Below, piece after piece: positions 15,555 through 24,487 of a stretch of DNA of 64,000 bases; positions within the stretch are counted from its first letter, which is position 1, and each line of letters begins with the position of its first letter. Below the pieces are notes generated by a model. It had not been told where the DNA came from. It saw nothing but the letters and a program-made list of their open reading frames with translations, and made no database searches. A program made the position numbers and the translations under genes. This stretch comes from an uncultured Clostridia bacterium (GTDB lineage Bacteria > Bacillota > Clostridia > Christensenellales > Borkfalkiaceae), in assembly GCA_934248055.1 (NCBI GenBank), contig CAKQKI010000001.1, forward strand, positions 186,001 through 250,000. Reading direction: 5' to 3'.

Positions 15555-16557
15555 TATTCACCTCAATCGTTACCACGTGAGAAATTGCGGGGATAGATTC
15601 GCCCTGCTGCGATGAAACGGTTGACAACAACGCGCCGGTTGCCGCAAAAAGTACCCTTTTGATTTCCCTTTTCAATAGTTTCGGATAAATATAACCCGCT
15701 AAAACAACCGTGCCGCAACCTGCGCCGCTTCCGCCCTGAAAATTATCTTCTTTCATATTGTAAACGAGTTCGCCGCAATCCACGTGGTTTTTGTCTACGT
15801 TATAACCGCTTTTAATCATTAAACGTTTTAACAGACGCGAACCGAGCGCGCCGAGATCTCCCGTAACGATCAAATCGTAGTCCGAAGGTTTTGTTTTTGT
15901 ATTTTTAAAATGTCTTGCAAGCGTATTACTGCACGCAGGAGCCATCGCGGCACCCATGTTGTTCGGGTCGGTCACGCCGAAATCGATAACCTTACCTATC
16001 GTTACTGCAGATATAACGGGTTTACCGCTATGAGCCGAAGACAAAAGATACGCCCCTGCCCCCGTCACCGTCCACTGCGCCTGAGGCGGTCTGATTGCGC
16101 CGAGTTCCAAAGGGTAACGATATTGCCTTTCAGCCGTTGCGAAGTGACTTCCCGTTGCACATACCACGTTGTCGGCATTTCCCGAATTTAACAGCATCGA
16201 GCCTATTATAAAACATTCGGTAATCGTTGAACACGCGCTGTAAACGCCGATGAAAGGAACGTCAAAATCTCTTGCGGCAAAGTTTGCCGATATTATCTGA
16301 TTTAACAAATCTCCCGAAATAAGCGCGCTCACGTCGCTTTCTTTAAGTCCGCTTTTTTCTATTACTTTGCTTATTGCGGTAGACAGCATTTTGCACTCCG
16401 CTTTTTCGTAAGTCGATTCTCCGAATTTATCGTCGTCGGACTTTAAATTATAATACTTGCCGAGTTCGGAAAATTTTTCCTTAGGTCCCACAACCGTATA
16501 AACGCCGCTTATTTCGGGTTTGACGTTTAAAATAAACGTGCCTCTCGTTTTTTTCAT
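15547..16557 (-). CDS. spoVAD: Stage V sporulation protein AD
   Basis: 336 residues with a thiolase-like fold, the soluble SpoVA subunit thought to bind dipicolinate. Recognisable blocks are GDLLNQIISANFAARD, GVYSACSTITE, DFGVTDPNNMGAAMAPA and VTGDLGALGSRLL. The start codon is 6 nt after TATAAT with no Shine-Dalgarno; SigG normally controls spoVA, and a GTATT/TATAATA pair could be a SigG-type promoter. Transcription is separated from recN by a terminator whose T tract overlaps the -35 region. Confidence 0.92.
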   Translation of the reverse strand: MKKTRGTFILNVKPEISGVYTVVGPKEKFSELGKYYNLKSDDDKFGESTYEKAECKMLSTAISKVIEKSGLKESDVSALISGDLLNQIISANFAARDFDVPFIGVYSACSTITECFIIGSMLLNSGNADNVVCATGSHFATAERQYRYPLELGAIRPPQAQWTVTGAGAYLLSSAHSGKPVISAVTIGKVIDFGVTDPNNMGAAMAPACSNTLARHFKNTKTKPSDYDLIVTGDLGALGSRLLKRLMIKSGYNVDKNHVDCGELVYNMKEDNFQGGSGAGCGTVVLAGYIYPKLLKREIKRVLFAATGALLSTVSSQQGESIPAISHVVTIEVNND

Positions 16558-16563
16558 AACGAT

Positions 16564-16569
16564 ATTATA
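16564..16569 (-). promoter_or_regulatory. -10 box 6 nt before spoVAD
   Basis: TATAAT(A) on the minus strand, ending 6 nt before the ATG. CGTATT lies 17 nt further upstream (16587-16592), a poor SigA -35 but acceptable for a forespore sigma. Confidence 0.4.
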
Positions 16570-16580
16570 AGCAAAGCAAT

Positions 16581-16607
16581 AAAAAAAATACGGATATAAA
16601 ATCCGTA
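16581..16607 (-). terminator. Terminator of the recN operon
   Basis: TACGGAT / ATCCGTA 7-bp stem with a 5-nt loop, followed on the minus strand by a run of eight T. It isolates spoVAD from the recN operon. Confidence 0.7.
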
Positions 16608-16644
16608 AAAAAACTCATTACATTTAAAACGAAAGCCGCAGGAA

Positions 16645-18327
16645 TTATTTTAAAGAATTGATTTTCGCTTTATATTCGTTTGCCGATTTAATTAACTCTT
16701 CGGCGTGTTTTTCCGAAGCGATTGAAATATCTCCGCCGATAAGTCGGATAATTTCCTGCCGTTTTCCGAATTCGTCAAGCGCGGTAACCGTCGTAAAGGT
16801 TCTGCCGTCTTCTTCGTGTTTTGCTATTTTAAAAGATTCGTCTGCATACGACACTATCTGCGGAAGATGCGAAATCGTAATGATTTGCGATTTTTGAGAT
16901 ATTTCGCAAAATTTTTTAGCGACTATACCTGCAATCGCGCCCGAAATACCGGCGTCGATTTCATCGAAAACGTAAGTTCCGCCGCTGACGCCGTCAACGA
17001 GTTTCATTGCAAGCATAAATCTCGAAGTTTCGCCGCCGCTTATTACTTTTGACATCGTTTTAAGCGGTTCGCCCGCGTTTGCGGAAAACAAAAACTCAAC
17101 GGTATTCGCTCCGCCATACGGCAATAAATTATAATCGCTTTTGTTTACCGCTATTTTAAAATCGGCGGAATTCATTCCGAGCGTGCGGAGTTCTTTTTTT
17201 ACTTTTTCGGAAAAATCTTCCGCCGCGGCGTTTCTGAGTTTATCAAGTTCGTTATAAAGAGAAAACAAAGCGTTTTTCTTTTCTGAAATCAGGCTTGATA
17301 TTTCATTTCGTTTTTCTTCAAAGCCGACGAGAAATTCATATTCTTTTTTAGCCTTTTCGTAAAAATCGTTGATTTCTTCTACGGTATTGCCGTATTTTTT
17401 CTTGATACTTTTAATTAAATCGAGCCTGTCGTCGATAAGTTTAAACTCGTCGCCGTCAAAATCAAGCCCGTCAAGCGCGTTTTCGATAGAAGAAACAACG
17501 TCTTCGGCGTCCGACTTCAACGTATAAAGCCTGTCTGTAAGGTCTGAATATTCTTTTGATAAATCCGAAACGGATTGTGCTTCTCTTAAAGCGTTGTTGA
17601 TTAAATCTGATGCGGCGTTGTCTTCGGTGAAAAACGATTTTGCCGCGCTTAAAGCGTTTCCGATTTTTTCGGTGTTAAGAAATATTTTTCTTCTGTTTGA
17701 AAGTTCTTCTTCTTCGCCTTCTTTGATTTCGGCGTTTTCTATCTCGTTTATCTGATAGGAAAGAAGGTCGCATTTCGCGGCTCTGTCGCTTTCCGCGCCG
17801 CCGAATTCTTTTATTGAATTTTCAAGTTCTTTAATGCCCGAAACGAGCGTTTTTATTTTTTCTTTTAAAATATCTGCATTATTTCCGATAAACGCGTCTA
17901 AAACGGCAAGTTGATTTTTTTCGCTGATAAGCGAATAGTGTTCGCTTTGACCGTATACGTCGCATAACCGCTCTGAAAATTTTTTAAGCGCAGACGCCGT
18001 AACCGTTACTCCGTTGACGCGGATATCGCCACGTCCGTCGGAAAAAAACCTGCGGCGGATAATAAGATCGCCTTCGTCGTCGATTCCGTATTCGTCTAAA
18101 ATATCTTTAACGAAAACGTCCGTAAAAGAGCCTTCGCAAAAACAGGAAGTTTCGCCGTAGCGAATCATAGACTTGTCCGCTTTTGCGCCGAGAAGAAAAT
18201 TTATCGCGCCTATAAGCACGGTTTTACCCGAACCCGTTTCGCCCGATATAACGTTCAGTCCTTTACCGAATTCTATTTCAGCCTCGCCTATCAGCGCGAC
18301 GTTTTTCAGTCTTAACGACGAAATCAT
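16645..18327 (-). CDS. recN: DNA repair protein RecN
   Basis: SMC-like ATPase involved in double-strand break repair. 560 residues: Walker A GETGSGKT near residue 30, a long central coiled coil (about 150-370), a signature-like KVISGGETSRFMLAMKL and Walker B TYVFDEIDAGISG. Overlaps argR by 4 bp (ATGA), continuing the long minus-strand operon. Last gene before a terminator. Confidence 0.96.
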   Translation of the reverse strand: MISSLRLKNVALIGEAEIEFGKGLNVISGETGSGKTVLIGAINFLLGAKADKSMIRYGETSCFCEGSFTDVFVKDILDEYGIDDEGDLIIRRRFFSDGRGDIRVNGVTVTASALKKFSERLCDVYGQSEHYSLISEKNQLAVLDAFIGNNADILKEKIKTLVSGIKELENSIKEFGGAESDRAAKCDLLSYQINEIENAEIKEGEEEELSNRRKIFLNTEKIGNALSAAKSFFTEDNAASDLINNALREAQSVSDLSKEYSDLTDRLYTLKSDAEDVVSSIENALDGLDFDGDEFKLIDDRLDLIKSIKKKYGNTVEEINDFYEKAKKEYEFLVGFEEKRNEISSLISEKKNALFSLYNELDKLRNAAAEDFSEKVKKELRTLGMNSADFKIAVNKSDYNLLPYGGANTVEFLFSANAGEPLKTMSKVISGGETSRFMLAMKLVDGVSGGTYVFDEIDAGISGAIAGIVAKKFCEISQKSQIITISHLPQIVSYADESFKIAKHEEDGRTFTTVTALDEFGKRQEIIRLIGGDISIASEKHAEELIKSANEYKAKINSLK

Positions 18328-18785
18328 TGTTTAACGACTTCCTTAATGAATTTTACAACGTTTTCGGCGTCATCGTCGTCGTGAGTAACGATTAAAAGAG
18401 TATCGTCGCCCGCAATACTTCCCACAACGCCGTTTATAGCAAGTTTGTCAATCGCCATTCCGCAAGACGAGCCGTTGCCCGTAAGAGTTTTAATAACCAC
18501 GAGATTTCTTGCTCTTTCTATCGAAACGAGAAAGGTTTTTAAAAGAGTTACTAATCTGTCGCCCGAAACGTCGTGTATGTTTTTGACGAGCGGTTCGGAA
18601 TATTTCAGAGTGCCGCTTTCGGCTTTGACTTTTATAAGACCGAGTTCTTTAATATCGCGTGAAACGGTTGCCTGAGTAACGGAAAAACCTTCTTTATTTA
18701 AAGCAAGCGCAAGTTCTTCCTGCGTGGAAATTTCGTTTTCTTTGATAAGGCGTTTAATAATTTCTCGTCTTTTCGTGGTACTCAT
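18324..18785 (-). CDS. argR: Arginine repressor ArgR/AhrC
   Basis: 153 residues from the ATG at 18785, which overlaps the nadK stop as ATGA. N-terminal winged helix with TQEELALALNKEGFSVTQATVSRDIKELGL; C-terminal hexamerisation and arginine-binding domain with the GSSCGMAID and GDDTLLIV blocks. It represses arginine synthesis and activates catabolism when arginine is bound. Position between nadK and recN is conserved in Firmicutes, and AhrC is not controlled with arg genes there either. Confidence 0.95.
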   Translation of the reverse strand: MSTTKRREIIKRLIKENEISTQEELALALNKEGFSVTQATVSRDIKELGLIKVKAESGTLKYSEPLVKNIHDVSGDRLVTLLKTFLVSIERARNLVVIKTLTGNGSSCGMAIDKLAINGVVGSIAGDDTLLIVTHDDDDAENVVKFIKEVVKQ

Positions 18786-19594
18786 GCGTCGGTATCGCTC
18801 CATTTATTGAGTTTGTATAAAAGTTTTTCGAAAAACGTACTTTCCGTAGCGTAAAATTTAATCATTTTGCGGCTTTTGGAAATTTCAACTTCGTCGCCGG
18901 GTTGTAAAAGTTTTTCGAATTTACCGTCGATAAACAGAGAGCATTTATACGAATTTTCGGACACTTTAATTATCGACGTAGCCCCGTCGCCGTAAACGAT
19001 GGGTTTATTATGAAGGGAATGCGCGCAAACGGGCGTTACTATAAAAGCGTTGAGATCGGGGGTCATAATCGCGCCGCCGGCAGACAGCGAATATGCCGTT
19101 GAACCCGTGGGGGTACTTATAATAATACCGTCGGCAACGTAATTATCTACGAATTTTCCGCCTATTTCAAGAGAAATTTTAGCAACTCCGTTTACCGAAC
19201 CGCCCGTTATATAACGCTGAATCAACGCTTCGTTAAGGGCGTAATATTTATTGCCGCCCGAAACGACTTTCATAACTGAGCGTTTTTCTATAGTTCCGCC
19301 GTAAACTATAAGGTCAACGGCTTTTTTCAGATCGCTTTTTTCAACGCAGGTTAAAAACCCGAGCGAACCCGTATTTACGGCAAGAATGGGAATATCGAAA
19401 GAAAGCGCGTAATCAACGACGCGCAATATCGTTCCGTCTCCGCCGAAAACGGCGATTACGTCTATGTCCTTACAGTCTTCTTTTAAATTAACAACCTTGC
19501 TTTCAACGTTATTTTTTAACAGCATTCTGCCGAATTCGTTTGCCGCTTTGTTGGCTTCGCCTTTGGTTGTGTTTATAAAAATTCCTACCTTCAT
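18782..19594 (-). CDS. nadK: NAD kinase
   Basis: Phosphorylates NAD to NADP with ATP. 270 residues from ATG 19594 (MKVGIFIN), which has an AGGAG ribosome-binding site; a longer frame upstream has no family similarity. Diagnostic motifs are FGGDGTILRV (GGDG) and the NE/D and glycine-rich TPTGSTAYSLSAGG block. Lies between tlyA and argR; ATGA overlap with argR. Confidence 0.96.
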   Translation of the reverse strand: MKVGIFINTTKGEANKAANEFGRMLLKNNVESKVVNLKEDCKDIDVIAVFGGDGTILRVVDYALSFDIPILAVNTGSLGFLTCVEKSDLKKAVDLIVYGGTIEKRSVMKVVSGGNKYYALNEALIQRYITGGSVNGVAKISLEIGGKFVDNYVADGIIISTPTGSTAYSLSAGGAIMTPDLNAFIVTPVCAHSLHNKPIVYGDGATSIIKVSENSYKCSLFIDGKFEKLLQPGDEVEISKSRKMIKFYATESTFFEKLLYKLNKWSDTDA

Positions 19595-19607
19595 ACGATT
19601 GCTCCTA

Positions 19608-20381
19608 TTATAGATTATATAATTCGCCGAATAACTCGTTAAAGGGTTTCGGGGTAACGCTTTCATTGTTTTCAAGCATTATAACGTATTCAACGTTCTT
19701 TTTGTCACGCAATGGCGCGGTTGTGATAAAAATAGGTAAAAAACCGCATTTTATCGAAAAATTATAAATTTTTTCTACTGCGCGTTTTCTTACTTTTACA
19801 TTTGTTACAAGTCCGTTTTTATTAAGATATTCTCTGCCGCATTCGAATTGCGGTTTGATAAGCAAAAATGCCGCTCCGCCTGCTTTCAAGATTTTTTTAA
19901 CGGACGGGATTATAAGTTCGAGCGATATAAAACTAAGATCCGCGGTAACCGCGTCTATTACGCAGGGAAAACTGTTTTTGTCAAGATAACGCGCGTTCGT
20001 GTTATCCATAATAACGACTTTTCCGCTGTTTTCAAGCGATTTATCGAGTTGACTTTCGCCCACGTCAACGCAATAAACTTTTGCCGCGCCGCGTTTTATA
20101 AGGCAATCCGTAAAACCGCCGTTCGACGCGCCTAAATCCGCAAACGTAAGCCCTTTGCAATCGAAGCCCGTTTCGCGCAGTATTTTATCGAGTTTATAAC
20201 CGCCGTTGGAAACGAACGAATTCTCGTTCTTTTCTATTTTAATAAGAGTTTCGTCTGAAATCTCTTTCGACGGTTTAACTGTTTTTCCGTTATAGGTAAC
20301 TTCTCCGCGTTCTATGGCTTCAGCCGCTTTGTTTCGCGAAGAATAATAACCGTTTTCGGTTAAGAATACGTCTAATCGCAT
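19608..20381 (-). CDS. tlyA: TlyA-family rRNA (cytidine-2'-O)-methyltransferase
   Basis: 257 residues from ATG 20381. N-terminal S4 RNA-binding domain (MRLDVFLTENGYYSSRNKAA...), then an FtsJ-like methyltransferase domain with the SAM motif FADLGASNGGFTDCL and catalytic-type KPQFECGR. TlyA enzymes methylate 16S and/or 23S rRNA and affect capreomycin sensitivity; which site is used here cannot be seen. The start overlaps the ispA stop as TAATG. Confidence 0.92.
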   Translation of the reverse strand: MRLDVFLTENGYYSSRNKAAEAIERGEVTYNGKTVKPSKEISDETLIKIEKNENSFVSNGGYKLDKILRETGFDCKGLTFADLGASNGGFTDCLIKRGAAKVYCVDVGESQLDKSLENSGKVVIMDNTNARYLDKNSFPCVIDAVTADLSFISLELIIPSVKKILKAGGAAFLLIKPQFECGREYLNKNGLVTNVKVRKRAVEKIYNFSIKCGFLPIFITTAPLRDKKNVEYVIMLENNESVTPKPFNELFGELYNL

Positions 20382-21250
20382 TATTTTTCGCGACTGTAAA
20401 TAAAATCGGCAAATTCGCCGAGCAATTCGCATCCGTCGATACGTTCAATCGCCCGCACGGCTTCTTTATACGCTTCGAGTTCTTTTTCGCGCGCCTTATC
20501 GGTTCCGTAAAGGGTAACGAAAGTGAGTTTGTTTTCTTTCTTATCTTTGCCTGTCGTTTTGCCGAGCGTTGCGGCGTCAGAAGTTTCGTCAAGCAAGTCG
20601 TCGGTTATCTGAAATAAAAGACCGAGCGATTCGCCGTATCTTTTAAGTTCGTTATAAAACTTTTTTCCCGCTAATAGCGAAGGAATAAGAACGCTTGCAA
20701 CTATTAGCCCCGCGGTTTTTCCGTCGTGAATTTTATAAAGCGTTTTTTCGCTTTTATCGCCGCTGTTTTCGGATTTTATATCGAGAACCTGTCCGTTTAT
20801 CATTCCGTTGTTTCCCGAAAGAAAAAACAAAATTTTCGCGGCGTTTAAAGAATTTAAATCCTTTATTGCGGCAATTACCGTTTCTGCCGCAAGATTTAAA
20901 AGTGCGTCGCCCGCAAGAACGGCAATCGCTTCGCCGTAAACTTTATGATTAGTAGGTTGTCCGCGACGATAATCGTCGTTATCCATCGACGGCAAATCGT
21001 CGTGAATAAGCGAATAGGTATGAATAAATTCAAGCGCACACGCAAATTCGAGCGCAACGCTCGGATCCGCGCCGAGCGCGTCGGCAGTCATAAGCAAAAG
21101 TACGGGGCGGACTCTTTTGCCGCCCGCTTTAACGCTGTAAGCCATGGCGGATTTTAAAGTATCGTCGCAATCGAGCAAAGATAATTTTTTAAACAGCGCG
21201 TTTTCCGCGGTTTTTTTAAATTCTTCGTATTTTACGGTAAAATTATTCAA
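20381..21250 (-). CDS. ispA: Polyprenyl (farnesyl/geranyl) diphosphate synthase
   Basis: 289 residues. First Asp-rich motif DDLPSMDND, second DDLLDETSD, with the preceding GGKRVRPVLLL block. Condenses isopentenyl diphosphate with allylic diphosphates to give farnesyl diphosphate for undecaprenol and quinone-type lipids. Normally preceded by xseA/xseB and followed by dxs; here folD overlaps its start by 8 bp and tlyA follows directly. Confidence 0.95.
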   Translation of the reverse strand: MNNFTVKYEEFKKTAENALFKKLSLLDCDDTLKSAMAYSVKAGGKRVRPVLLLMTADALGADPSVALEFACALEFIHTYSLIHDDLPSMDNDDYRRGQPTNHKVYGEAIAVLAGDALLNLAAETVIAAIKDLNSLNAAKILFFLSGNNGMINGQVLDIKSENSGDKSEKTLYKIHDGKTAGLIVASVLIPSLLAGKKFYNELKRYGESLGLLFQITDDLLDETSDAATLGKTTGKDKKENKLTFVTLYGTDKAREKELEAYKEAVRAIERIDGCELLGEFADFIYSREK

Positions 21251-22094
21251 CGCCGTGATTCCTTAAACACGCGATATACGCGTTATACATAAGCGTTGCA
21301 ACGGTCATCGGACCTACTCCGCCGGGTACGGGCGTAATCATAGAAACTTTTTCTTTTACGCCGTCAAAATCAACGTCGCCGTAAATTTTACCGTCAACTC
21401 TGTTAATGCCCACGTCTACTACGACGGCGCCGTCTTTAATCATATCCGCGGTAACGAATTTTGCTTTTCCTATCGCCGCAACCACAATATCCGCTTCTTT
21501 TACTACCGATTTAAGGTTTAAAGTTTTCGAATGACAAACGGTAACGGTACAGTTTTCGCCTAAAAGCAACGCCGCAACGGGTTTTCCCACCATATTGCTG
21601 CGCCCTATAACGACTGCGCGTTTTCCCGATAATTCAACGCCGTAACCTTTTAAAAGATTTATTATGCCGTACGGCGTGCAGGAAACAAGGCATTTTTCGC
21701 CCTGAAAAAGTTTTCCGAGATTTTCCGCGCAAAGACCGTCAACGTCCTTTTCCGCGGGGATTTTTGAAAGAATTTTTTCCGCGTTGAATTTATCGGGTAG
21801 CGGAAGTTGAACAATAATGCCGTCAATATCGGGATTATCCGCAAGTTTTTTAACTTCGTTTTCCGCTTCGCTTTGCGAAACGGTTTCTGAAAGCCTTATC
21901 GTAACGGAGTTGATTCCTATATCGTCTGCCGCTTTCATTTTATTGCGAACGTAAATCTGAGAAGCGGGATCTTCGCCTATAATCACCACGGCAAGACCGG
22001 GCGTAAGATTTCTTTCTGCTTTCAAAGCGGCTACTTTGACTTTCAGTTCTTCGCGGAATTTTTTGGAATATTCCTTACCGTCGAGAATAACCAT
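21243..22094 (-). CDS. folD: Bifunctional methylenetetrahydrofolate dehydrogenase/cyclohydrolase
   Basis: Interconverts 5,10-methylene-THF, methenyl-THF and 10-formyl-THF with NADP. 283 residues from ATG 22094 with a GGAGG ribosome-binding site. Catalytic region has YVRNKMKAADDIGI (Lys and Tyr of the active site), GIIVQLPLP, VIGRSNMVGKPVA (dinucleotide binding) and VTPVPGGVGPMTVA-type end (ITPVPGGVGPMTVATL). Begins 2 nt after the nusB stop. Confidence 0.96.
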   Translation of the reverse strand: MVILDGKEYSKKFREELKVKVAALKAERNLTPGLAVVIIGEDPASQIYVRNKMKAADDIGINSVTIRLSETVSQSEAENEVKKLADNPDIDGIIVQLPLPDKFNAEKILSKIPAEKDVDGLCAENLGKLFQGEKCLVSCTPYGIINLLKGYGVELSGKRAVVIGRSNMVGKPVAALLLGENCTVTVCHSKTLNLKSVVKEADIVVAAIGKAKFVTADMIKDGAVVVDVGINRVDGKIYGDVDFDGVKEKVSMITPVPGGVGPMTVATLMYNAYIACLRNHGVE

Positions 22095-22095
22095 G

Positions 22096-22497
22096 TTACG
22101 CCTCCAACCGCTTTTTGTATTCCGCAAGAACGCCGTTAACGAAATTCGGACTTTCTTCAGCCGAATATTTTCTTACGAGATCCAGCGCTTCGTTTATTGT
22201 TACGATTAAGGGTATGCCTTCCGTATACGTCATTTCGGTTATCGCAAGTTGCAGCGCGCATTTATCGGCAGAATACAGCCTTTCGGGTTTATACCCGCGC
22301 GATAAATCCGATATTACGTTGTTAACTTCGGATTCGTGAGCGTAATACGCGGATAAAAGACCGTCTGCAAACTCCTTGTCCGCATCGGAAAGATTTTCTT
22401 CGTCGTATATAAAATTCTTAAATTCAGCGTCGAATTTATCGTTGAATTGATTGCTGAACAACAGTTTATAAACTGCTTCTCTTGCGTTTCTTCTCAT
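22096..22497 (-). CDS. nusB: Transcription antitermination factor NusB
   Basis: 133 residues, all-helical. Start MRRNAREAVYKLLFSNQF and the C-terminal block LVTINEALDLVRKYSAEESPNFVNGVL-type residues are diagnostic. Forms the rRNA antitermination complex with NusE (S10). Ribosome-binding site GGAGAA. Follows the Asp23-family gene as usual in Firmicutes. Confidence 0.95.
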   Translation of the reverse strand: MRRNAREAVYKLLFSNQFNDKFDAEFKNFIYDEENLSDADKEFADGLLSAYYAHESEVNNVISDLSRGYKPERLYSADKCALQLAITEMTYTEGIPLIVTINEALDLVRKYSAEESPNFVNGVLAEYKKRLEA

Positions 22498-22521
22498 TAT
22501 TTTCTCCGTGTATGCGGTAAA

Positions 22522-22866
22522 TTATTGCTCTGCGTATTCTTTATCGAATATTACGCCGTTTACGAAAACGTCTACAAGGTCGACCTTGTATTTCGACATT
22601 GCTTCGATATTGTGTTTTACGCTTTGCTGAATATTGAACGCTACGTCGGGAACGTTGAAACCGTAATACACGTCAACCGTAACGGCAACGCTTACCACGT
22701 CGCCGTTAAAAGTTATTTTTATAAGATTGAGTTTGTCTTTTTTCCCTTTGCGAATGGTAACGCCCGCCACTTCGCTTACGGCAAGAACGACTATACCTTT
22801 AACGATACTTGCGTTATACGTCACTTTGCCTTTTCTTTGGGAATTATTGCGTTTGTATACAGCCAT
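22522..22866 (-). CDS. Asp23/Gls24 (YqhY/YloU) family envelope stress protein
   Basis: 114 residues, single Asp23 domain with GVVVLAVSEVAGVTI-type core (GIVVLAVSEVAGVTI) and the VDVYYGFNVPDVAFNIQQSVK helix. YqhY in B. subtilis lies at this exact place beside nusB and influences acetyl-CoA carboxylase; here accB/accC are absent. Ribosome-binding site GAGG; a small CGCGAA/TTCGCG palindrome (22879-22892) lies in the leader. The 107 bp before it may hold a promoter (TATACT) without a clear -35. Confidence 0.85.
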   Translation of the reverse strand: MAVYKRNNSQRKGKVTYNASIVKGIVVLAVSEVAGVTIRKGKKDKLNLIKITFNGDVVSVAVTVDVYYGFNVPDVAFNIQQSVKHNIEAMSKYKVDLVDVFVNGVIFDKEYAEQ

Positions 22867-22973
22867 ATTGAACCTCGCCGCGAATTTTCGCGTTTAACTT
22901 TGTGTATAGTATATCATAATTTTTTAAAATTACATAGCGTTTTTACGACTTTTCCGCCAAATATAATTTAAAA

Positions 22974-23441
22974 TTATACGTAAGGTATTATATTTACGTT
23001 CTCTGCGTCAAGAGTATTGTTTTCTGAAAGAAGATTGTATATCTTAACGGCGTCGGACTGTGAAAAATCGGAACTCTTTACAACGACGTTCACGTTGGGC
23101 GAATCAACGTTCATTGTAACCACAACTTCTTCAAATCCGTACGCTTTGATAAGCGTTTCGTAGCGAAGTTCCTGCTCGGTAAGCGAAGTGAGTTGCATTT
23201 TTTGAGTTAAAGCGGCTTCTTTTGCGGAACTTTGTTCGTCGCTTTCGGCAATAATGCGGTCAAGTTGTAAAATCTGTTCGTTTCTCGACTGAGAACGCTG
23301 AGTTCTGTACTGCATAAAATACGCGGTAGAAGTCGAGTCTACGTAGTCGCTTTTGCCAGACAACACGAAATTAAATACCGCCGTCGCTGCAAGAAGGGCT
23401 ATCATAACGCTTAAAACAATTACTTTTTTCTTTTTTGACAT
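22974..23441 (-). CDS. spoIIIAH: Stage III sporulation protein AH
   Basis: 155 residues: one N-terminal membrane helix (about 7-27), then a YscJ/FliF-like domain in the space between mother cell and forespore. SpoIIIAH docks with forespore SpoIIQ to make the transenvelope feeding channel. The coiled region with RNEQILQLDRIIAESDEQSSAKEAA is typical. Good AAGGAG site. Last gene of the spoIIIA operon. Confidence 0.92.
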   Translation of the reverse strand: MSKKKKVIVLSVMIALLAATAVFNFVLSGKSDYVDSTSTAYFMQYRTQRSQSRNEQILQLDRIIAESDEQSSAKEAALTQKMQLTSLTEQELRYETLIKAYGFEEVVVTMNVDSPNVNVVVKSSDFSQSDAVKIYNLLSENNTLDAENVNIIPYV

Positions 23442-23456
23442 AATAAAATCTCCTTT

Positions 23457-23969
23457 TTATTTCATTTTTAATATTCTTACGTTTTCGGAAGAAACGCCGA
23501 GCGTAGTCGTAATCACTTCCGTTATCGCTATTTTAACGGCGAGAACGTCGCCGCCCTCGCAAACAACCGCAACTCCCGTGATTTCGGGATTTAATTCTCT
23601 TATAACATAAGGTTTTCCCCCTACGGTAACTGCGGTGGAAGTCGTTTTTTTAACGCCGTTTTCGGTTACCGTTTCAATCGTTTTTAAAATTTCCTGACCG
23701 TTTCCGCCGCTCAGACTTACGAAAACCGTCGTCTTTCCCGCTCCGTCTATCTGCGAAATCAGGTTTTTAAGTTTTTTCTCGATTTTGTCGTCGTAAGAAA
23801 CGGTTGCGCTGTCGGAAGAAGTGCTTTTTAAAAGTTTAACTCCGCTACCGCCGCAAACTACAATAAGAACTGCGGCTATAACGAGTATGACCGCTATTAC
23901 GTATTCGGGTTTTATCTTTCTCGGTTTTTTAATGGTTTCGCTACCCGTCGGCGCTTCCGCTTTCTTCAA
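23457..23969 (-). CDS. spoIIIAG: Stage III sporulation protein AG
   Basis: 170 residues from a TTG start at 23969, chosen because GGAGG lies 9 nt upstream; an ATG 18 nt earlier overlaps this site. One membrane helix (about 23-42) and a ring-building extracellular domain with GAGKTTVFVSLSGG and the VRGVAVV-like end (EITGVAVVCEGG). Forms the large SpoIIIAG ring of the feeding channel. The 5' end overlaps spoIIIAF. Confidence 0.9.
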   Translation of the reverse strand: MKKAEAPTGSETIKKPRKIKPEYVIAVILVIAAVLIVVCGGSGVKLLKSTSSDSATVSYDDKIEKKLKNLISQIDGAGKTTVFVSLSGGNGQEILKTIETVTENGVKKTTSTAVTVGGKPYVIRELNPEITGVAVVCEGGDVLAVKIAITEVITTTLGVSSENVRILKMK

Positions 23970-24429
23970 TGAATTCAACCTCCGCATCGCATTTATAAAG
24001 CCGCGATTTTATAAGTTCTTTTGCGTTTTCTAAAATATATATATGATTTTCGTTTTCTTTTATAACGCCCTCGTCGTAAAAAACGACGATTTTTTTGACG
24101 AAAATTTTACCGTCTGACGTAATTACGTCGGCTTTTACTTTCTTTACCGGGAATTTTTCCGTTTTAAGCAACGAATAAACTTCGCTTTCGGTGGTTATTC
24201 TTTCTATCTCTGAAAGTTTATTCGTAAAACTTTCGTTTATATCCGCGCTTTCGCTTCCCGTAAAAAATCCCGAACCGAGCATTTTAATAACGGGTACCGT
24301 TATTATAAGGAGCGCAAGAAGCGAAACGACCGCTTTTACGGGTTTGCCGTTTTCGCTTTTAGGTATAACGCTTTCAAAAACCGCAAGAAAAATAACGCTT
24401 GCGATAAGACCGTAAAAATACCCTTTCAA
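23941..24429 (-). CDS. spoIIIAF: Stage III sporulation protein AF
   Basis: 162 residues; two N-terminal membrane helices (about 8-22 and 34-50) and a C-terminal ring-building domain. Weakly conserved, but size, topology and position between AE and AG make the call safe. 58 bp of intergenic sequence separate it from AE. Confidence 0.88.
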   Translation of the reverse strand: MKGYFYGLIASVIFLAVFESVIPKSENGKPVKAVVSLLALLIITVPVIKMLGSGFFTGSESADINESFTNKLSEIERITTESEVYSLLKTEKFPVKKVKADVITSDGKIFVKKIVVFYDEGVIKENENHIYILENAKELIKSRLYKCDAEVEFIEESGSADG

Positions 24430-24487
24430 ATTTACTTCTCCTTTGCCGATTTACGGTTTTGCTCAACGCCTTGTTTTTAATATTTTG

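Noticed and set aside
22447..22971. 174-codon plus-strand frame over asp23 and nusB
   Set aside because: Antisense to two well-supported genes with ribosome-binding sites.
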